NCBI GenBank assembly: GCA_024449915.1
Contig: JAMZAV010004549.1
Span: 1 to 64,000, forward strand
Length of the DNA stretch: 64,000 nt
Direction: 5' to 3'
Source: Sweltsa coloradensis
Taxonomy: Eukaryota; Arthropoda; Insecta; Plecoptera; Chloroperlidae
The notes under the pieces are model-generated. The model did not search any database and was not told the DNA's origin. It saw nothing but the letters and a program-made list of their open reading frames with translations. Below are positions 47,954-59,774 of the stretch, piece by piece. Made by a program: the position numbers and the translations under genes. How positions within the stretch are numbered: the first letter of the stretch is position 1; each line of letters opens with the position of its first letter.

Positions 47954-48724
47954 CAGTGGCGTTTCTTGTATAGGGGCAGGTGGGGCTAAGCCCCACCCAC
48001 AATTTCTAGCACGGCACAAAAGAATCAAATAGTTTTTTTTTAAACGTTTAAAATCGCTTGAATTATTTATTTTGTTACAATCGTACTCAATTTCCGCGCC
48101 AACAATTGAATCAGAGTCAAGAAGAGTTGAAAATTTATTGTCATAACGTAGCAGCACTGGCCGCCGCATCCACGTGAAGCGTTCCTACGATAGCTTCACG
48201 CGGGGCTAGCGCTGGCTAGCCCTTGTCGCCCTATGCCTCAGCATGCACGTGTAGCTCCGCCCACACTGAGAGGATCGCGCCGCGTACGGTACCAAGAGGG
48301 GCAAATCGGACCTAGCCCCAAAACACTGACGGGCGGACAAATTCGACGCAAATACTTTGCGTAATCGACAGCATGTCAAAAAAATGACTAAATGTAGTAA
48401 TTGGAACGATATTCTGCATCTATTTTTACATGTGGAATCAAATGTTTTGAATTGAAATGAATGAAAAAAAAATTTTGAATGATGGAGTACTTTTATGACT
48501 TTGGAATTCAATACTATATTAATTTTATGAAGTTAAATTTATTCTCCTAATATTATTCATATTTTCTACATTAATGTTAATTAGCATTTATCAATAACAT
48601 GGGTAGGATTCAAATAAAAAAGTTTGGTCCTGGTAGTTCTCCGAGAAAAATGTGTGTAGGCCTATAAAAAACATGAATTAAATGTACTTGCCCCACCTGA
48701 CTTTGAATGCAGGAAACGCCACTG
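47954..48724. mobile_element. hAT-like non-autonomous element
   Basis: 771 bp with ends CAGTGGCGTTTC and GAAACGCCACTG, extended by GGCAGGTGGGGC against GCCCCACCTGAC. TCATTTA flanks it on both sides (47947-47953 and 48725-48731). With the ambiguous G this is a 7- or 8-bp duplication, as for hAT elements. No coding frame. It is nested in the element at 47567. Confidence 0.8.
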
Positions 48725-48760
48725 TCATTTATGTTCTAATACCCTACTTAGGCCTATTTA

Positions 48761-49545
48761 TTGGATGAGCGTAGCGAGCGAAGCGAAGATTCCATTTCAC
48801 TACACTGGAGAAAAAAATCCGGAATGTTTTTTTTTCTTTCTTTCTTTCTTTTTTTTGTATTTTTGTCTGTCTGTTAACACGATTCCGGCTAAACCGATAC
48901 TCCGATTGCGATGAAATTTTATGGAGACCTTCGAAATCTCTGAACTTAGAACTGCCACGTTTTTGAGCGCAATCGGGAAATTTTTTCTCATAAAAAACGC
49001 AATTTTACGATTTTTTTTCGATTTTTTAAAAATTTCTTCGACTTATAACACCTACATGCTTTATCCGATTGTAATGATTTTTTCACAGAACCTTAATTTT
49101 ATGAATTATTTATATATTCGTAAGAAATTTGAGCGCAATCGAAAATTATTTCTCATGAAAATCAAAATTTTACAGTTTTTTTTCTTTTTTTAAACAATTC
49201 TTTGACTAATGACACCTACATGCTTTATTCTATTGTAATGATTTTTTTCACATATCCTTAATTTTATGAATTATTATATTCGTGTAAAATTTGAGCGCAA
49301 TCGAATAATTATTTTTATGAAAATCGAAATTTTTTACGATTTTTTTTTTTTTTTAAAGTTACGACTAATAAAATAAAATAAAATAAAGTTAATTTTTTAT
49401 TTAATATAATTTAATTAAAAAAAATTCTTCGACTTAGTAATAATTTTCACCGAACAGAAAATCCGCATAACACATGGCAGCTCAATGCACCAATCACGCT
49501 CACCCAACAACGGGGCGGGACTTAATCGTTTTCCTAGTTAGGTTC
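48761..49545. repeat. Dispersed repeat family (GAGCGAAGCG type), copy 3
   Basis: Starts TTGGATGAGCGTAGCGAGCG, contains TTCGAAATCTCTGAACTTAG and ends near GGGGCGGGACTTAATCG, as in copy 1. It is longer than copy 1 because of an internal tandem repeat at about 48960-49340. Includes a (TTTC)n run at 48834-48852. Confidence 0.75.
48960..49340. repeat. Tandem repeat of about 162 bp inside copy 3
   Basis: TTGAGCGCAATCG occurs at about 48963, 49128 and 49289, and ACACCTACATGCTTTAT at 49049 and 49209. Two full units and part of a third. Copy 1 has only one unit. Confidence 0.75.
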
Positions 49546-50094
49546 TAGAATTAATTAAAATGTATTATAGGCCTACATGTGCTCATATTATGGTTATCAC
49601 CTTTGACAGCAGAACATTTGACAAAAAGAGATGTGTTCAGAATCACCCCGGCGTCTTCCGCATGGTAGATTTTAGCTTGCAGGTATCTAGCAGGTAGTGA
49701 CAACTTATTCTGTGATGCTTAGTTCCCTTCAATACACATAGCACCACAATGTAAACATATTTTTTCCCGGGTCGGTAAAGTAGTTTGCCCGTGCTATATG
49801 AACTATTTTGAACAAAGCAAATATGTGAAGAAATAGAAAACTGAAAAATTGTATTTTTTTTAAGGCTTAATTTCTTGAGATTTTTTTATGAAACTTACAG
49901 GTAATAATCTTTTATGTGTTCCTTATAAATGCATATTTTTATCTTAGAATATATAATCAACACTTAAAAAAATATGAAGGAATGAAAAAAAGTGTAACTT
50001 TTGTTCAGAATCATCCCGGTGTTCAGCATCACCCCGTCTTACGGTACTATGTAAAATGGACTAGGCCAGGGTTGCCGTTTTTATGGATTTTATC

Positions 50095-51117
50095 TAGGGC
50101 TGGGCATAGAAATCGATATTTCGATACAATATCGATATGAGCCGATTTTTTCGATATCAAAAAAATATCGAAAAAAGTAATTAATTTAAAAATAAAATAA
50201 AAGTCTAAAAAAAATAAAAAAATAAAATTCAAAAATCAAGTTTTGATTTCTAATGTTCCACGTTTCAATTGCCTGTGAAAAAATATCATAACTTTAAAAC
50301 TTTTGTTCTCATCACCTTTCATCTCCCCTTACCACTCGTCGCTACACTTGTCCGTCCCCCATTCACCCGCTTCGCGCGCATAACCAGCCGGCCATGTGCA
50401 ACTCGAGCAAGCCCCCCTCTCTTCCCCTCCCGCCAGATCAGTTGCTAGGCCTTTGCCTGTGACACGTGTTCTCTGAGTTGACTGGCTGCCACATTTACAG
50501 CAGTTGAGGCATTCTGTTTATCGTTCGTTATCTTTGAAGTGTGAAGTGTTCCGTGGACCGTGGGAGCGTGTGGACACGTAATAAACAGCACGCGAGCAAG
50601 CTTGACAAGCACTCATCTAGAGGACTTCAAGTTGTGGTAAGTACTGTTTTTATTTATGAGTTTTTACTTTTTAGTTATTTGAGTGATTGTTTCATGTTTT
50701 ACAAGACCCGACTGTATGCTCTTGACTAGACACTCGACTCCACTTTGACCGATCCACGCAGCGCCTGCGCAAGTGGCCAATCGCCGCGCTGGGCGCCGCC
50801 TTTCACAGTGATATCACCCGTGAGCCCGGGACCTTGCACTTATCACGATGTTGAGTGTTCTTGAAGCCAAAGAAGGAAGGAAAACTTTTTCTACATACCT
50901 ACTAAGTCCTTCATTATTAATAACAAAAATACCCTTCATTAAAAGTTTAATAAGTTAATAACCACCCAAGTGTAATTAATCAATAAATACAATGGTTTAG
51001 AGAAAAATTTGTTTTTCATTTCACTGCAAACTGCTAAGGGGGAGGGGATATAATAAAATACGTGTATTGCTTTCGATATATCGATATCGATATCGAAATT
51101 TTTGTGTAATATCGATA
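50095..51117. mobile_element. hAT-like element with ATCGAT-rich ends, right end lost
   Basis: Begins TAGGGCTGGGCATAGAAATC, then alternates ATCGATATTTCGATAC and ATATCGATATGAGC. Near 51075-51117 the inverted counterpart (ATATCGATATCGATATCGAA, AATATCGATAA) appears, but the final CCCAGCCCTA is missing, where the LINE at about 51118 starts. GC-rich sequence at 50340-50640 with a donor-like GTGGTAAGTAC looks like the 5' part of an autonomous relative, but no transposase remains. Confidence 0.6.
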
Positions 51118-51224
51118 ATTGAACTTTATGTCATATTGAAAAATTTAAGGTTCTGAAACAAGTCTTCAACCGCAAGAACACAGACTATTTCCTTTCCCTT
51201 CTCAGCTGTGAAGAATGGCCATCA

Positions 51225-52529
51225 TTGGGCTCACCTGTCGATGCCGATGAACTGTTCTCCTCATTCCTATCAGCCTTCCTACACCACTTCAATATAGCTT
51301 TCCCTCTGAAAAGTCACTCCACCTCGAGAGCCCAAACTAGCCCTTGGATAACATCAGAGCTCCGCCTGGAAGCCAAGGAACTACGAACACTTCATCGTAA
51401 CTTAAAGCTTTCAGCTAAAAACCAAAATCTTAAACAACAATATTTAAACCTAAAAAAATCCCATGCAAAGAATATCCGCCAAGCTAAGCTCCATCATAAT
51501 GACAGAAAAATTTCCTCCTCGAACAACATACCCAAAGCAACGTGGTCCTTGGTCAAATCTCTGACTGCAGCTCCCGTCTTCAAAGCAAATATTCCCATTA
51601 TGATCAATGGTAGACCCATCTCTGACCCCACCTCCCTAGGCAATCTCTTCAATGACTTTTTCTTACATTCCTGCTCTACAGGTCAGACTGGCTCTACCCA
51701 TCATAACCCCCCCAGTACCCCAGGTCCTACTGATCTCAAAACTCAATGTGAACAAACAATATTTCTTTACCCTACTACACACTTTGAAGTAACTCAAATT
51801 GCAAGGAAATTAGGATCTAAACACTCAAGTGGTATGGATGAGATACCGGGATCCCTTCTTACTAAATGTATGCATTTGATCTCAATTCCCCTAGCCTTTT
51901 TAATAAACAAATCTCTCTCTTCTGGTATCTTCCCCTCCAAACTAAAACTAGCAAAAGTAATTCCCATTTACAAACATAAAGGAAAGAAATCTGACATGAA
52001 CAACTATAGGCCAATCTCCCTCCTTTCATCATTCTCTAAAATATATGAACTAATCATGCACGATCGATTACTCTCCTTTTTCAACTACCACAACTTGCTT
52101 TCTCCCAGCCAACACGGCTTTTTAAAAAATAAATCAACTACCACTGCACTCTTCAGCTTTCTTTCCCCCCTCTACTCTGCTCTGGATAAAGGGGAGCATG
52201 CCGTGGGAATGTTCTACGATCTAAGCAAAGCCTTCGACACCATCGACCACAGTATTCTTCTCGACAAACTGTCAACCTTAGGAATCAGAGGAACGGCACA
52301 CAAGTGGTGGGCTTCTTACTTGACTGGTCGCACCCAGGTTGTTGAAATCCAGTTTACGAAAAAACTTTCCACCCATAAATATCTTTCCGAACCCAAAACA
52401 CTTGTCGCCGGGGTTCCACAGGGCTCAATATTAGGTCCCCTTGCCTTCACACTCTTCACTAATGACCTGCTCAACTTCCTAGATGAGGACACACTACTCA
52501 ATATGCAGATGACTGGAGTCAACTCCTAA
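51225..52529 (+). pseudogene. LINE reverse transcriptase, broken at the active site
   Basis: Open frame of 434 codons. The reverse-transcriptase domain occupies about residues 230-425: NNYRPISLLSSFSKIYE, SPSQHGFLKNKST, FYDLSKAFDTIDHSIL (first catalytic Asp) and VAGVPQGSILGPL. The frame then runs into LLNMQMTGVNS. The catalytic YADD is present as TATGCAGATGAC at 52502, but in another frame, so one base is out of place just before it. Upstream, HIEKFKVLKQVFNRKNTDYF keeps the frame open to about 51115. Unable to make an active enzyme as written. Confidence 0.85.
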
Positions 52530-52599
52530 CCTGTCCAAAAAAACTCAATTGCTGTGCACAATGCCCCCACTAGTAAACAATCAAGCTTCCCAAATGTCT

Positions 52600-53317
52600 G
52601 TATATTGCCATAGCAACCTCTTAACCATATCACTAGCAAAGACTACCTACATTTCTTTCCACTCCCCCTCAACATCCCCAAATCTAGTCCCCTAATCTGG
52701 CTAGATGGAAAAAGCATCACTAGAACCAACTCCACTAAATTGCTAGGATTATACATGTCCGAAACTTTAGATTGGTCTATCCACATTAACCATGTGGCCT
52801 CTAAAATTCAAAGTGGTTGTTTCATTTTAAGGAAGCTCAAACAGTAGTTCATCCCCACATACTTAAAATGGTTTACTTTGCTCATGTTCACTCATTCATA
52901 TCATATGGCCTACTTTTCTGGGGTGCATCCCCCCATGCAATCAGAATATTCACCCTCCAAAAGAGAGCAATTCGCATTATGGCTGGCGTTTCCAGGAGGC
53001 ATACTTGTAGAGAGCTTTTCAAGGAACTAGGAATACCTACTCTGGCCTGCTCTCTTATTCAAGCTGCAGCGATATTTGTTCGTTCCTACCCTAATCTTTT
53101 CCCTCTAAACACCTCTGTCCACTCCCATTTTACAAGAGCAAATCTACAAATTTACATTCCCAATCATAAACTAACCCTATTCTCAAAAGGTCCACAATAT
53201 CTAGCTTTAACTCTATATAACAAGCTACCAAACAATACAAGAACCTGTCCCTCCATTTCAAATTTTAAGTCCAGCATGAAATCATTTAAAATCCAAAAGT
53301 TTCTACTCACTCAATGA
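52600..53317 (+). pseudogene. LINE ORF2 C-terminal part
   Basis: Two pieces in different frames. The first reads LLGLYMSETLDWSIHINHVA and SGCFILRKLKQ. The second (52817-53317) has SFISYGLLFWGA, LQKRAIRIMAGV and RELFKELGIPTLACSL, and ends NKLPNNTRTCPS then a Lys-rich tail. These are the usual C-terminal blocks after the palm domain. At least two frameshifts separate it from the reverse-transcriptase frame. Confidence 0.75.
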
Positions 53318-53624
53318 ATATCTCTCTGCATGAAATGTAATGTAACATAAATAGAAATACCTACCTATCTATTCATAAATCAATTATTTTATTACAGAGT
53401 TTGAGGCCCAGCTCAGTTATTTCATTTTTTGTACATTAATATTATTATTAATTAACCTATGTTAATATTAAGAATTATTCACTTCACTCTACTATCTCTC
53501 TCATAAGAGGATAATGTGTGTATACTTTTACTATGTATTGGTCAAGCGAATAAAAATTACTCTTACTCTTAACGGATTTTGAGGGTGCATAACGTATCGA
53601 CGGATTTTTATTCCAATTTACAAA

Positions 53625-54152
53625 AAAATCTTGGTACTTGTTCATTAACGGGACCCCCCCAAAAAATGTAAAAATTCAGTGAAAACATGTCTTTAGACAA
53701 TCACAACTACTACATCTACTCCATTATCAGGAGGCCAGGGAAACACAATTATTTCGAACGAAGGCTCGAAAGCAATCTTTCCGGCTACATGCTTGCGCCA
53801 GCCGCCAGGAGTGACACGGCCTACGCTAACATGGCGGACAGTGCCAACCTTTTTCACTAAAATACTCCACCTACAAAACCTTTAACGTCTTTATTTTAAA
53901 TATAAATGACTTTCAACCGAGAAGTACCACGGCGACGACTGCTCTTATGTAGGCCTACGCGTTCCAATGGACTGTACTCGCCAGGAGTCACGTTGAACGT
54001 GTGAGTTAAGTTCACTGTCTAGAGTCATATTCAACTCCTCGCAAGTTGTAATTATTCATTATGAACAGAAATAAGTAAAAAAAACGACGATGGGGGGACC
54101 AATTAACAAAACATTGAAGGGGGTCCCGTTAATGAACAAGTACCAAAATCTT
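53625..54152. mobile_element. DNA element with 26-bp inverted ends and 8-bp target duplication
   Basis: Ends GGTACTTGTTCATTAACGGG (53633, continuing ACCCCC) and the exact complement ending at 54144. AAAATCTT flanks both sides (53625-53632 and 54145-54152). Non-coding, 512 bp. An 8-bp duplication fits hAT or Merlin; ends starting GG fit Merlin slightly better (inferred). It contains a scrap related to the foldback at 4842. Confidence 0.8.
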
Positions 54153-54194
54153 AAAGAATTATTTTTTAGTTCTTTGTTTTACGCCGTTTTTAAC

Positions 54195-54560
54195 TAGGGC
54201 TAGCAAAAAATAAAAATCTATATTTCAATGCGATATCGATAAGTGGTAATATTTGAGATATATAAATATCAAAATTGACACCAAAAATGCAAAATTTCGT
54301 AATTTTGGTGGAGGTGCCGGGAAGGTAGTTGAAATTAAATTAACCTGGCTGGATCATGGTGGAGGTGCCATGTCATAAAAAGCAGTTATGAGATCGTAAA
54401 AATTGTTAAAAATGCATTTATGGTGATACCTTAATCAACCCTATTTGGCCTTAAATCATTAAAAACACCCCCTTAATTTTTTATATATATTTTTTTCCCA
54501 ACAATTCCATTAGGCCTATGAATTATGATATATCGATATCATATTGAAATTGGTACATTT
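54195..54560. mobile_element. Degenerate hAT-like element
   Basis: Starts TAGGGCTAGCAAAAAATAAA and carries ATGCGATATCGATAAGTGG, like the element at 50095. ATATATCGATATCATATTG near 54528 is the matching right side. Inside are two copies of the motif TGGTGGAGGTGCC (54306 and 54357). Confidence 0.5.
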
Positions 54561-54746
54561 AGGCATTAAAAGGATTTTTAAGGATTTGGGAGTTTCATTT
54601 AAGGATTTCTAAGGATTTTTGATGTGGTCAAACAGGATTTTTCTTTTTTCTTGGTGACAACCATGGAGTAGGCCTAGTTGGAATCTTACAAGCAACTTTG
54701 AAAGTTTTTACCATACCAGCATGCACACACCCTGCTTGGTACATAC

Positions 54747-55060
54747 CACTGAGGATTCTGTATTCAAACACTGTTGCAGGGCATCGTCTTCACTTTCCAG
54801 GCCGATGTCAAACACGTTGATCAGCCCGTCAGTGGATCCCGATACGAGCGTGTTTTGTATTGTCGGATGGAAGGATACTTGTGTCACGTCGTCTGTGTGT
54901 GACTCCCAGTAGCCGCCAAGAAGACCCTTAGTGCGCACGTCCCAGTAGAGGAGGAACGCATCGGCACCGATCAGCTCCGTCCCCGCGCACAAGTAGCGGT
55001 CCGTACACGACACGTCAAAACATGTCAACGGTTTCAGTCTGTCGTCGCCGTCCGTGTTAT
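54747..55060 (-). CDS. WDR89: WDR89-type gene, second coding exon
   Basis: 314 bases between acceptor GTTGTATTATAG (above 55060) and donor GTATGT (below 54747). It enters in phase 1 and leaves in phase 0. The peptide has DDRLKPLTCFDVSCTDRYLC, then AGTELIGADAFLLYWDVR, ESHTDDVTQVSFHPTIQNTL, VSGSTDGLINVFDI and ESEDDALQQCLNTESSV. This follows WDR89 closely through two WD repeats, including the telling phrases CAGTE, HSDDVTQV.FHP, SGS.DGL.NVFD and EEDAL. WDR89 is a WD40 propeller protein of poorly defined function, so partners cannot be named. The split Asp codon joins exactly to the exon at 60649. Confidence 0.88.
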
Positions 55061-55885
55061 CTATAATACAACAATAATTATACATAAAGTAAATTCTTTT
55101 AGTGCAGGTCATATGCTGTGTCAGTTTAGAGAAACCAATGGAAGTGGAAAGAGGTCAACTTTGCCAATTAACATTAACCCAAAAGTAACTAATTTGGTTA
55201 TCTTGTTATGATATTTCATGATCAAAAACATAAAACAATAATTTTATAAGGTCACAAAATAGGTTTTTAGCAGTGCTCACGGAATGAAAGTAAATAAAAA
55301 GGGACCACTAATAAGTAATAAATTAGTTTAGAAGTTTATTTTTGTTTACTTGTTAGTATTGGTCATTTCAAATTTGTCTGTCAACCTCAATGCCAGTGAT
55401 CATACATTAACGTGTTATGTGTTGTAATTCTCGCACGACTTAAAATCTTCCAGTTCATGAAGTCTTGACATAAAATAAGTTGTTTTCATTTTCGGAAGCA
55501 ATTTTAATGACAAATAACTTTATTTCAAGAGAGATGTCCTGTGTTATTCTTTCCTAATACGCCTAATAGTAATACACCACAGAGCGAAGGAAGTCGGAAG
55601 GAAACAGTGCTGCAATACCTCAGCCGTGGCATTCTTATCGAAACCAACTATCAAACAGGGCTTGGACAGGAAGGAATAAGAGTTCTACCTTTATTGGTTA
55701 TCAAGACACATGATGATTGATGAGATTTAAATATGTCAATGTGGGCATAAGAGAAGATGAAGTAAGAGAAAAGAACAGCTATAGGCACGAAATATGTGAC
55801 GTTGACGGAGTGATTGAATTCTCTCAGTCTCATTAGGCTATATATATGAGAGACAACCAGACATCAAATTATATTACTCATTAGT
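55061..55885 (-). other. Intron 1 sequence, no feature recognised
   Basis: AT-rich intron of the WDR89-type gene between exon 2 and the LINE fragment. Nothing else supported. Confidence 0.4.
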
Positions 55886-56275
55886 ATGGGTTACCTCACC
55901 ATTATCACAACAAATTTTCATAATCAAAAGAGAGCAGTACGAACGATAGTAAAAGCAAATCCAAGAACACCATGTAAACCCATCTTCACCCAATTAAAAA
56001 TACTCTCCCTATACAGTTTATACATATACGAAGCAGCACTTCACATTAGGAAAAATATACACACCATACAAACACGAAACCAAACACATCAACACATGAC
56101 TCGACTCAACACCGAACTAGAACAAAATCACTATAAAACAAAAAAGGGACAATTAAACTCAAAATACATAAAAATTCAAATATACAATAAGCTTCCAGAA
56201 ACAATAAAGACATCAAACTCTACAAATATTTTCAAAAAGAGCACGGTACTAAAACTAAAAACACTACCTCTTTAG
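55886..56275 (+). pseudogene. LINE ORF2 C-terminal fragment
   Basis: 129 residues in one frame: NFHNQKRAVRTIVKANPRTP, then CKPIFTQLKILSLYSLYIYE and IQIYNKLPETIKTSNS. It shows the same C-terminal blocks as the LINE at 51118 (QKRA.R.I, F..LGI, NKLP) but is clearly another family. 5'-truncated and in the opposite sense to the host intron. Confidence 0.7.
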
Positions 56276-56685
56276 AATTAAGTAAGTTTAATCAAATGTT
56301 TAAACAAAACATCATTTCCTCTTCATTTATTCTTATGTTCTTACTTTTATTTATTTTTATTTGCATTCTTATATTAACATTTGAGCATGTTACATTATTT
56401 ATAAGACTTTCTTTTTGCACTAATAATAATGTAATTAAGACATTAGAGTATTGAAAGTTATCCCATATAGGCTACAAGCTAAAAACTAACTTATAACTAG
56501 GTACATAGGTAGGTATACAATATAAGTAGTGCCTGATGGCATGGTAGACAAAATTATTAGGTAATAATCAGAGATTCAAAACACTGAACATCTAGATTCC
56601 AAACCAAACTTATAGTGTTCCATATATGGATAAGTCACTAGTTAATAATAAAGTAAAAAATAAAGAATAGTATTTTAAACCTTTT

Positions 56686-59640
56686 TTATACATGATTAAA
56701 ATATTCTGTTACAGTATAAAATCCATGTTCCAGAAAAAATGATTTTACTTTGAGCTTAAATGTCTCTCTGCTACAAGTGTGCATAACTTGTTTTTTATGT
56801 CATCTGGCAGTTTATTGAATACTTTAACTCCCATATGGACTGGATCGTTATCTAGCAACTTAAGTCTATGTCCCACCTGGTGTAGGTTGAGTCTACCTCT
56901 TGTGTTGAATCTGTGAAGCCCATCATTTGCAATAAAATATGTTGGGAAATCATGTACAAACATTATTACCTCCATCATGTACAGGCATGCCACCGTAAGG
57001 ATTTTTATTTCTTTAAAATATGGTCGGCATGAGACCCTTCTTCCCAGATGCAACATAATCCTCAGGGCCTTTTTTTGTAAGACAAATACTTTTGTAATAT
57101 GTGTTGTTGCACACCCAAAATAATATTCCATACGAGATCAGAGATTGCACGTTGGCATAGTAAACCATCTTTGTAGTTTTATTGTCACATTGTGAAGATA
57201 GGGTCCGCATCATAAAGCATGAGCTACTGAGAGTTTGCACAAACACTCAATATGAGATATCCATTTTAACTTATAGTCAAGTGTAAGGCCAAGGAACTTT
57301 GCATGGTCCACTATCTCAATGGATATGTCATTATGTGTGATTGTGTGTTTGTCTTGCTCTCCCTTTATTTGGAAGCTCATGATTTGAGTTTTAGAGCAGT
57401 TCAGCTTCATTTTATTAGCTGTGAACCATGCTTCTAATACTTTGAGAATACGTTCAAGTTTTAGTAGTAATTCATGAATGTTTTTTGCTGTTATCACCAC
57501 ACTGGTGTCATCAGCGAAAAGAATTGCTTTACATTCACCATCTAGATTAAAAGTAAGGTCATTTATGTACAGACTAAAAAATATTGGGCTTAGATTTGAC
57601 CCTTGGGGGACACCGGTTATGAGAGGTTCCCAACCCGAAGAACTGCTCTCGGTTCCTACATCCACCCTTTGTTTGCGATGGAAAGGTACGACTTAACCCA
57701 AGATCCTGCCACACCTCGAATTCCATAGTAATTTAATTTTTTCAGGAGTATTTTATGATTTAGAGTATCGAAAGCTTTAGAGAGGTCGCACATGACAGTT
57801 CCTACCACCTCCTTCTTTTCCAATGATTGGTTTATCTGATGAATAAGTTGGAACGTTGCAGTCATGGTCGAATGTTTTTCTCGAAACCCATGTTGCTCTT
57901 CGCATAAAATGTTGTTTTCTTTAAGGAAGGGCTGGAGTCTGCTTAAGAAAAGCTTTTCTATTACTTTTGATAAGGTTGGCAGTAGAGCCACCGGTCTATA
58001 ATTTGCTATGTTGTTTTGGTCTCCTTTTTTGAGCAATGGTTTTACTACTGAGTATTTTAGTTTCTCTGGAAATGTACCCGTTTTAAATGAACAATTACAA
58101 ATATGTGATAGAGGTTCTGCTATAAAATTACTACTGTATTTGAGTATTATGTTAGGAATCCCATCCCAGCCTGAGGATCTTTTAGATTTTAGTTCACCTA
58201 TGGTATTGTTTACTTCAGCTGGGGTTGTTTGGCTCAATACAAGATCTGGAATATCATCATGCCCTACTTTCCTCAAATTTTCTTCACACTTTTCAGTAGT
58301 ATCTGAGTTTCCATCAACTAACGTACCGGCTATGGTGGTGAAGTATCTGTTGAAGGCATTTGCTACTTCCTTTTGTGTGGTTATTTCATTATTTTCTATT
58401 TTAAGTGTAATATTGGAGTTTGAAGGTTTACTATCTTTGCCCATTAAATGGTTGACCAAGTTCCATGAAGTTTTCACTCGATTGTCCGAGTGTTCTAATA
58501 GAGATGCGTTGAAATTTCTTTTTGCCTTCCTAATGGTCGCAGATAGTTCCTTTTTGAAATTTTTGAATTGTATCTTAAAATCTTCGCTAATATCAAATTT
58601 GCTTCTTTTAAATAGATTCCGTTTAGTTATGCACGCTGTCCTAATTTCGTCTGTAACCCACCCTTTGTTTCTGTTACGTTCTTTTAACCTGACCCGTTTT
58701 CCTGGGAAGTGCTTATCAAAGAGAGATAGGCATAGGTATATCTTCAAAAAATTATTGAATTTAACATCAACACATTCTTCTGGTTTGTTGTATATTACAG
58801 ACCAATCTGTATTCGCTAGATCATATATGAAACTCTTGAATATTGACAGGTTTGAGAAATCTCTTTTTTGTCCATTGAGAGTTATCAGTATTTCTGGGAT
58901 TTACGTTTGAGTTATTTTTATTTGCGCGAGCTTTTGTATGTGGTACTGGTATGTAAATGAGTTGCCCACTATGATCAGACAATCCAGAATCGAGATTAGT
59001 AATTTGTGTATAATTTGGAAGTTGGTAATCACATTATCAAGAGCAGATTGTGTGTTATGGGTTACCCTAGTTGGCTCATAGTTATGAGCTGTAAGGTTGT
59101 AGATACATAGGAGATTTTCTAAGTCTGCTCTTTGGCAATTGTCGACAGAGAAATCTATATTTAAGTCTCCGCAGATCATCATCCGTTTTTTTTCTTTGGA
59201 TAGGGCCTTAATTACTGCTTCAAATATCTGCATAAATTCTTTTAAATAGCGTATGCCTGGAGGACGATACACTGTGACTAATACTAGTGGATTGTGGGGA
59301 TTTAACTCTACTGCACAAAGTTCCAACACTTTTTCGGTAGTTTTATCAGTTATGTCGTCCCTGGCTTTATACTTTAAGTTTTTTGAATTCCTTGTATATA
59401 TAGACACTCCCCCCCCCTTTATTTATTTTTCTGGTATAACATGAAGCTAGTTGAAAATCATTAATTAAGATTGAGTTTTCTTGGTAGGGCTGCATCCAAT
59501 GTTCACTTATACATAGGATGTCAACTACCTCTGGTAATGAGTCTAGAAAGAGCTCTAGTTCTTCGGTTTTATTGCTTATGCTTCTAATGTTTTGGTGAAG
59601 AACTAATAGATTTCTGGATTGGTTGGCCTATTGCAGTTAA
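56686..59640 (-). pseudogene. LINE ORF2: endonuclease and reverse transcriptase, frameshifted
   Basis: The endonuclease begins LLVLHQNIRSISNKTEELEL (catalytic Asn), then DILCISEHWMQ (Glu), VTVYRPPG and MICGDLNIDF (Asp and Asn). LSDHSGQL with the final Asp-His is read in a second frame near 58965. The reverse transcriptase has ANYRPVALLPTLSKVIEKLF, EEQHGFREKHSTM, MCDLSKAFDTLNHKIL, GVPQGSNLSPIFF and FADDTSV. A frame change near 57660 splits it before GVPQGS. The C-terminal part shows LQKKALRIMLHLGRR and NKLPDDIKNK and, after another shift near 56770, ends FFLEHGFYTVTEYFNHV. At least four shifts, so no intact protein. Confidence 0.8.
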
Positions 59641-59774
59641 TATTACCATTTAATAGTTGTATAGGCTACTTTGAGTTATTGGTTTATTAGTATTGGTAGT
59701 ATTATGGTAAATGGCTTTTGTTGGTATAGTTAGTGTTTTGTCAACTTTTTCTGTCCCTACATCCATCTCCTTAA

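Larger units (their letters stand above)
47567..50046. mobile_element. DNA element with perfect 28-bp inverted ends
   Basis: The left end 47567-47594 begins TACCGTAAGACGGGGTGATG. The right end 50019-50046 is its exact complement over all 28 bases. If the outer TA is the target duplication, the layout fits the Tc1/mariner group (inferred). Just inside both ends, GTTCA.ATTCACCCC and GGGGTGAATCTGAACAC words recur (47724, 47797, 49638, 50002). No transposase is visible. It has been invaded by a hAT-like element (47954-48724) and a dispersed repeat (48761-49545), so the original was about 0.9 kb. Confidence 0.8.
51118..53571 (+). mobile_element. 5'-truncated LINE, plus strand
   Basis: Carries the reverse-transcriptase and C-terminal parts of ORF2 but no endonuclease, so it is truncated at its 5' end as is usual for LINE copies. 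After the stop at 53317 a short 3' untranslated region ends in AATAAAAATTACTCTTACTC, a 6-bp TTACTC repeat that marks the 3' end, as in CR1-type elements. It lies in intron 2 of the WDR89-type gene, opposite to it. Confidence 0.85.

Noticed and set aside
54721..54912. A short plus-strand frame
   Set aside because: It is antisense to the second WDR89 exon.
58008..58910. A 300-codon plus-strand open frame
   Set aside because: It lies antisense to the LINE reverse transcriptase and has no recognisable motif; it is a shadow.
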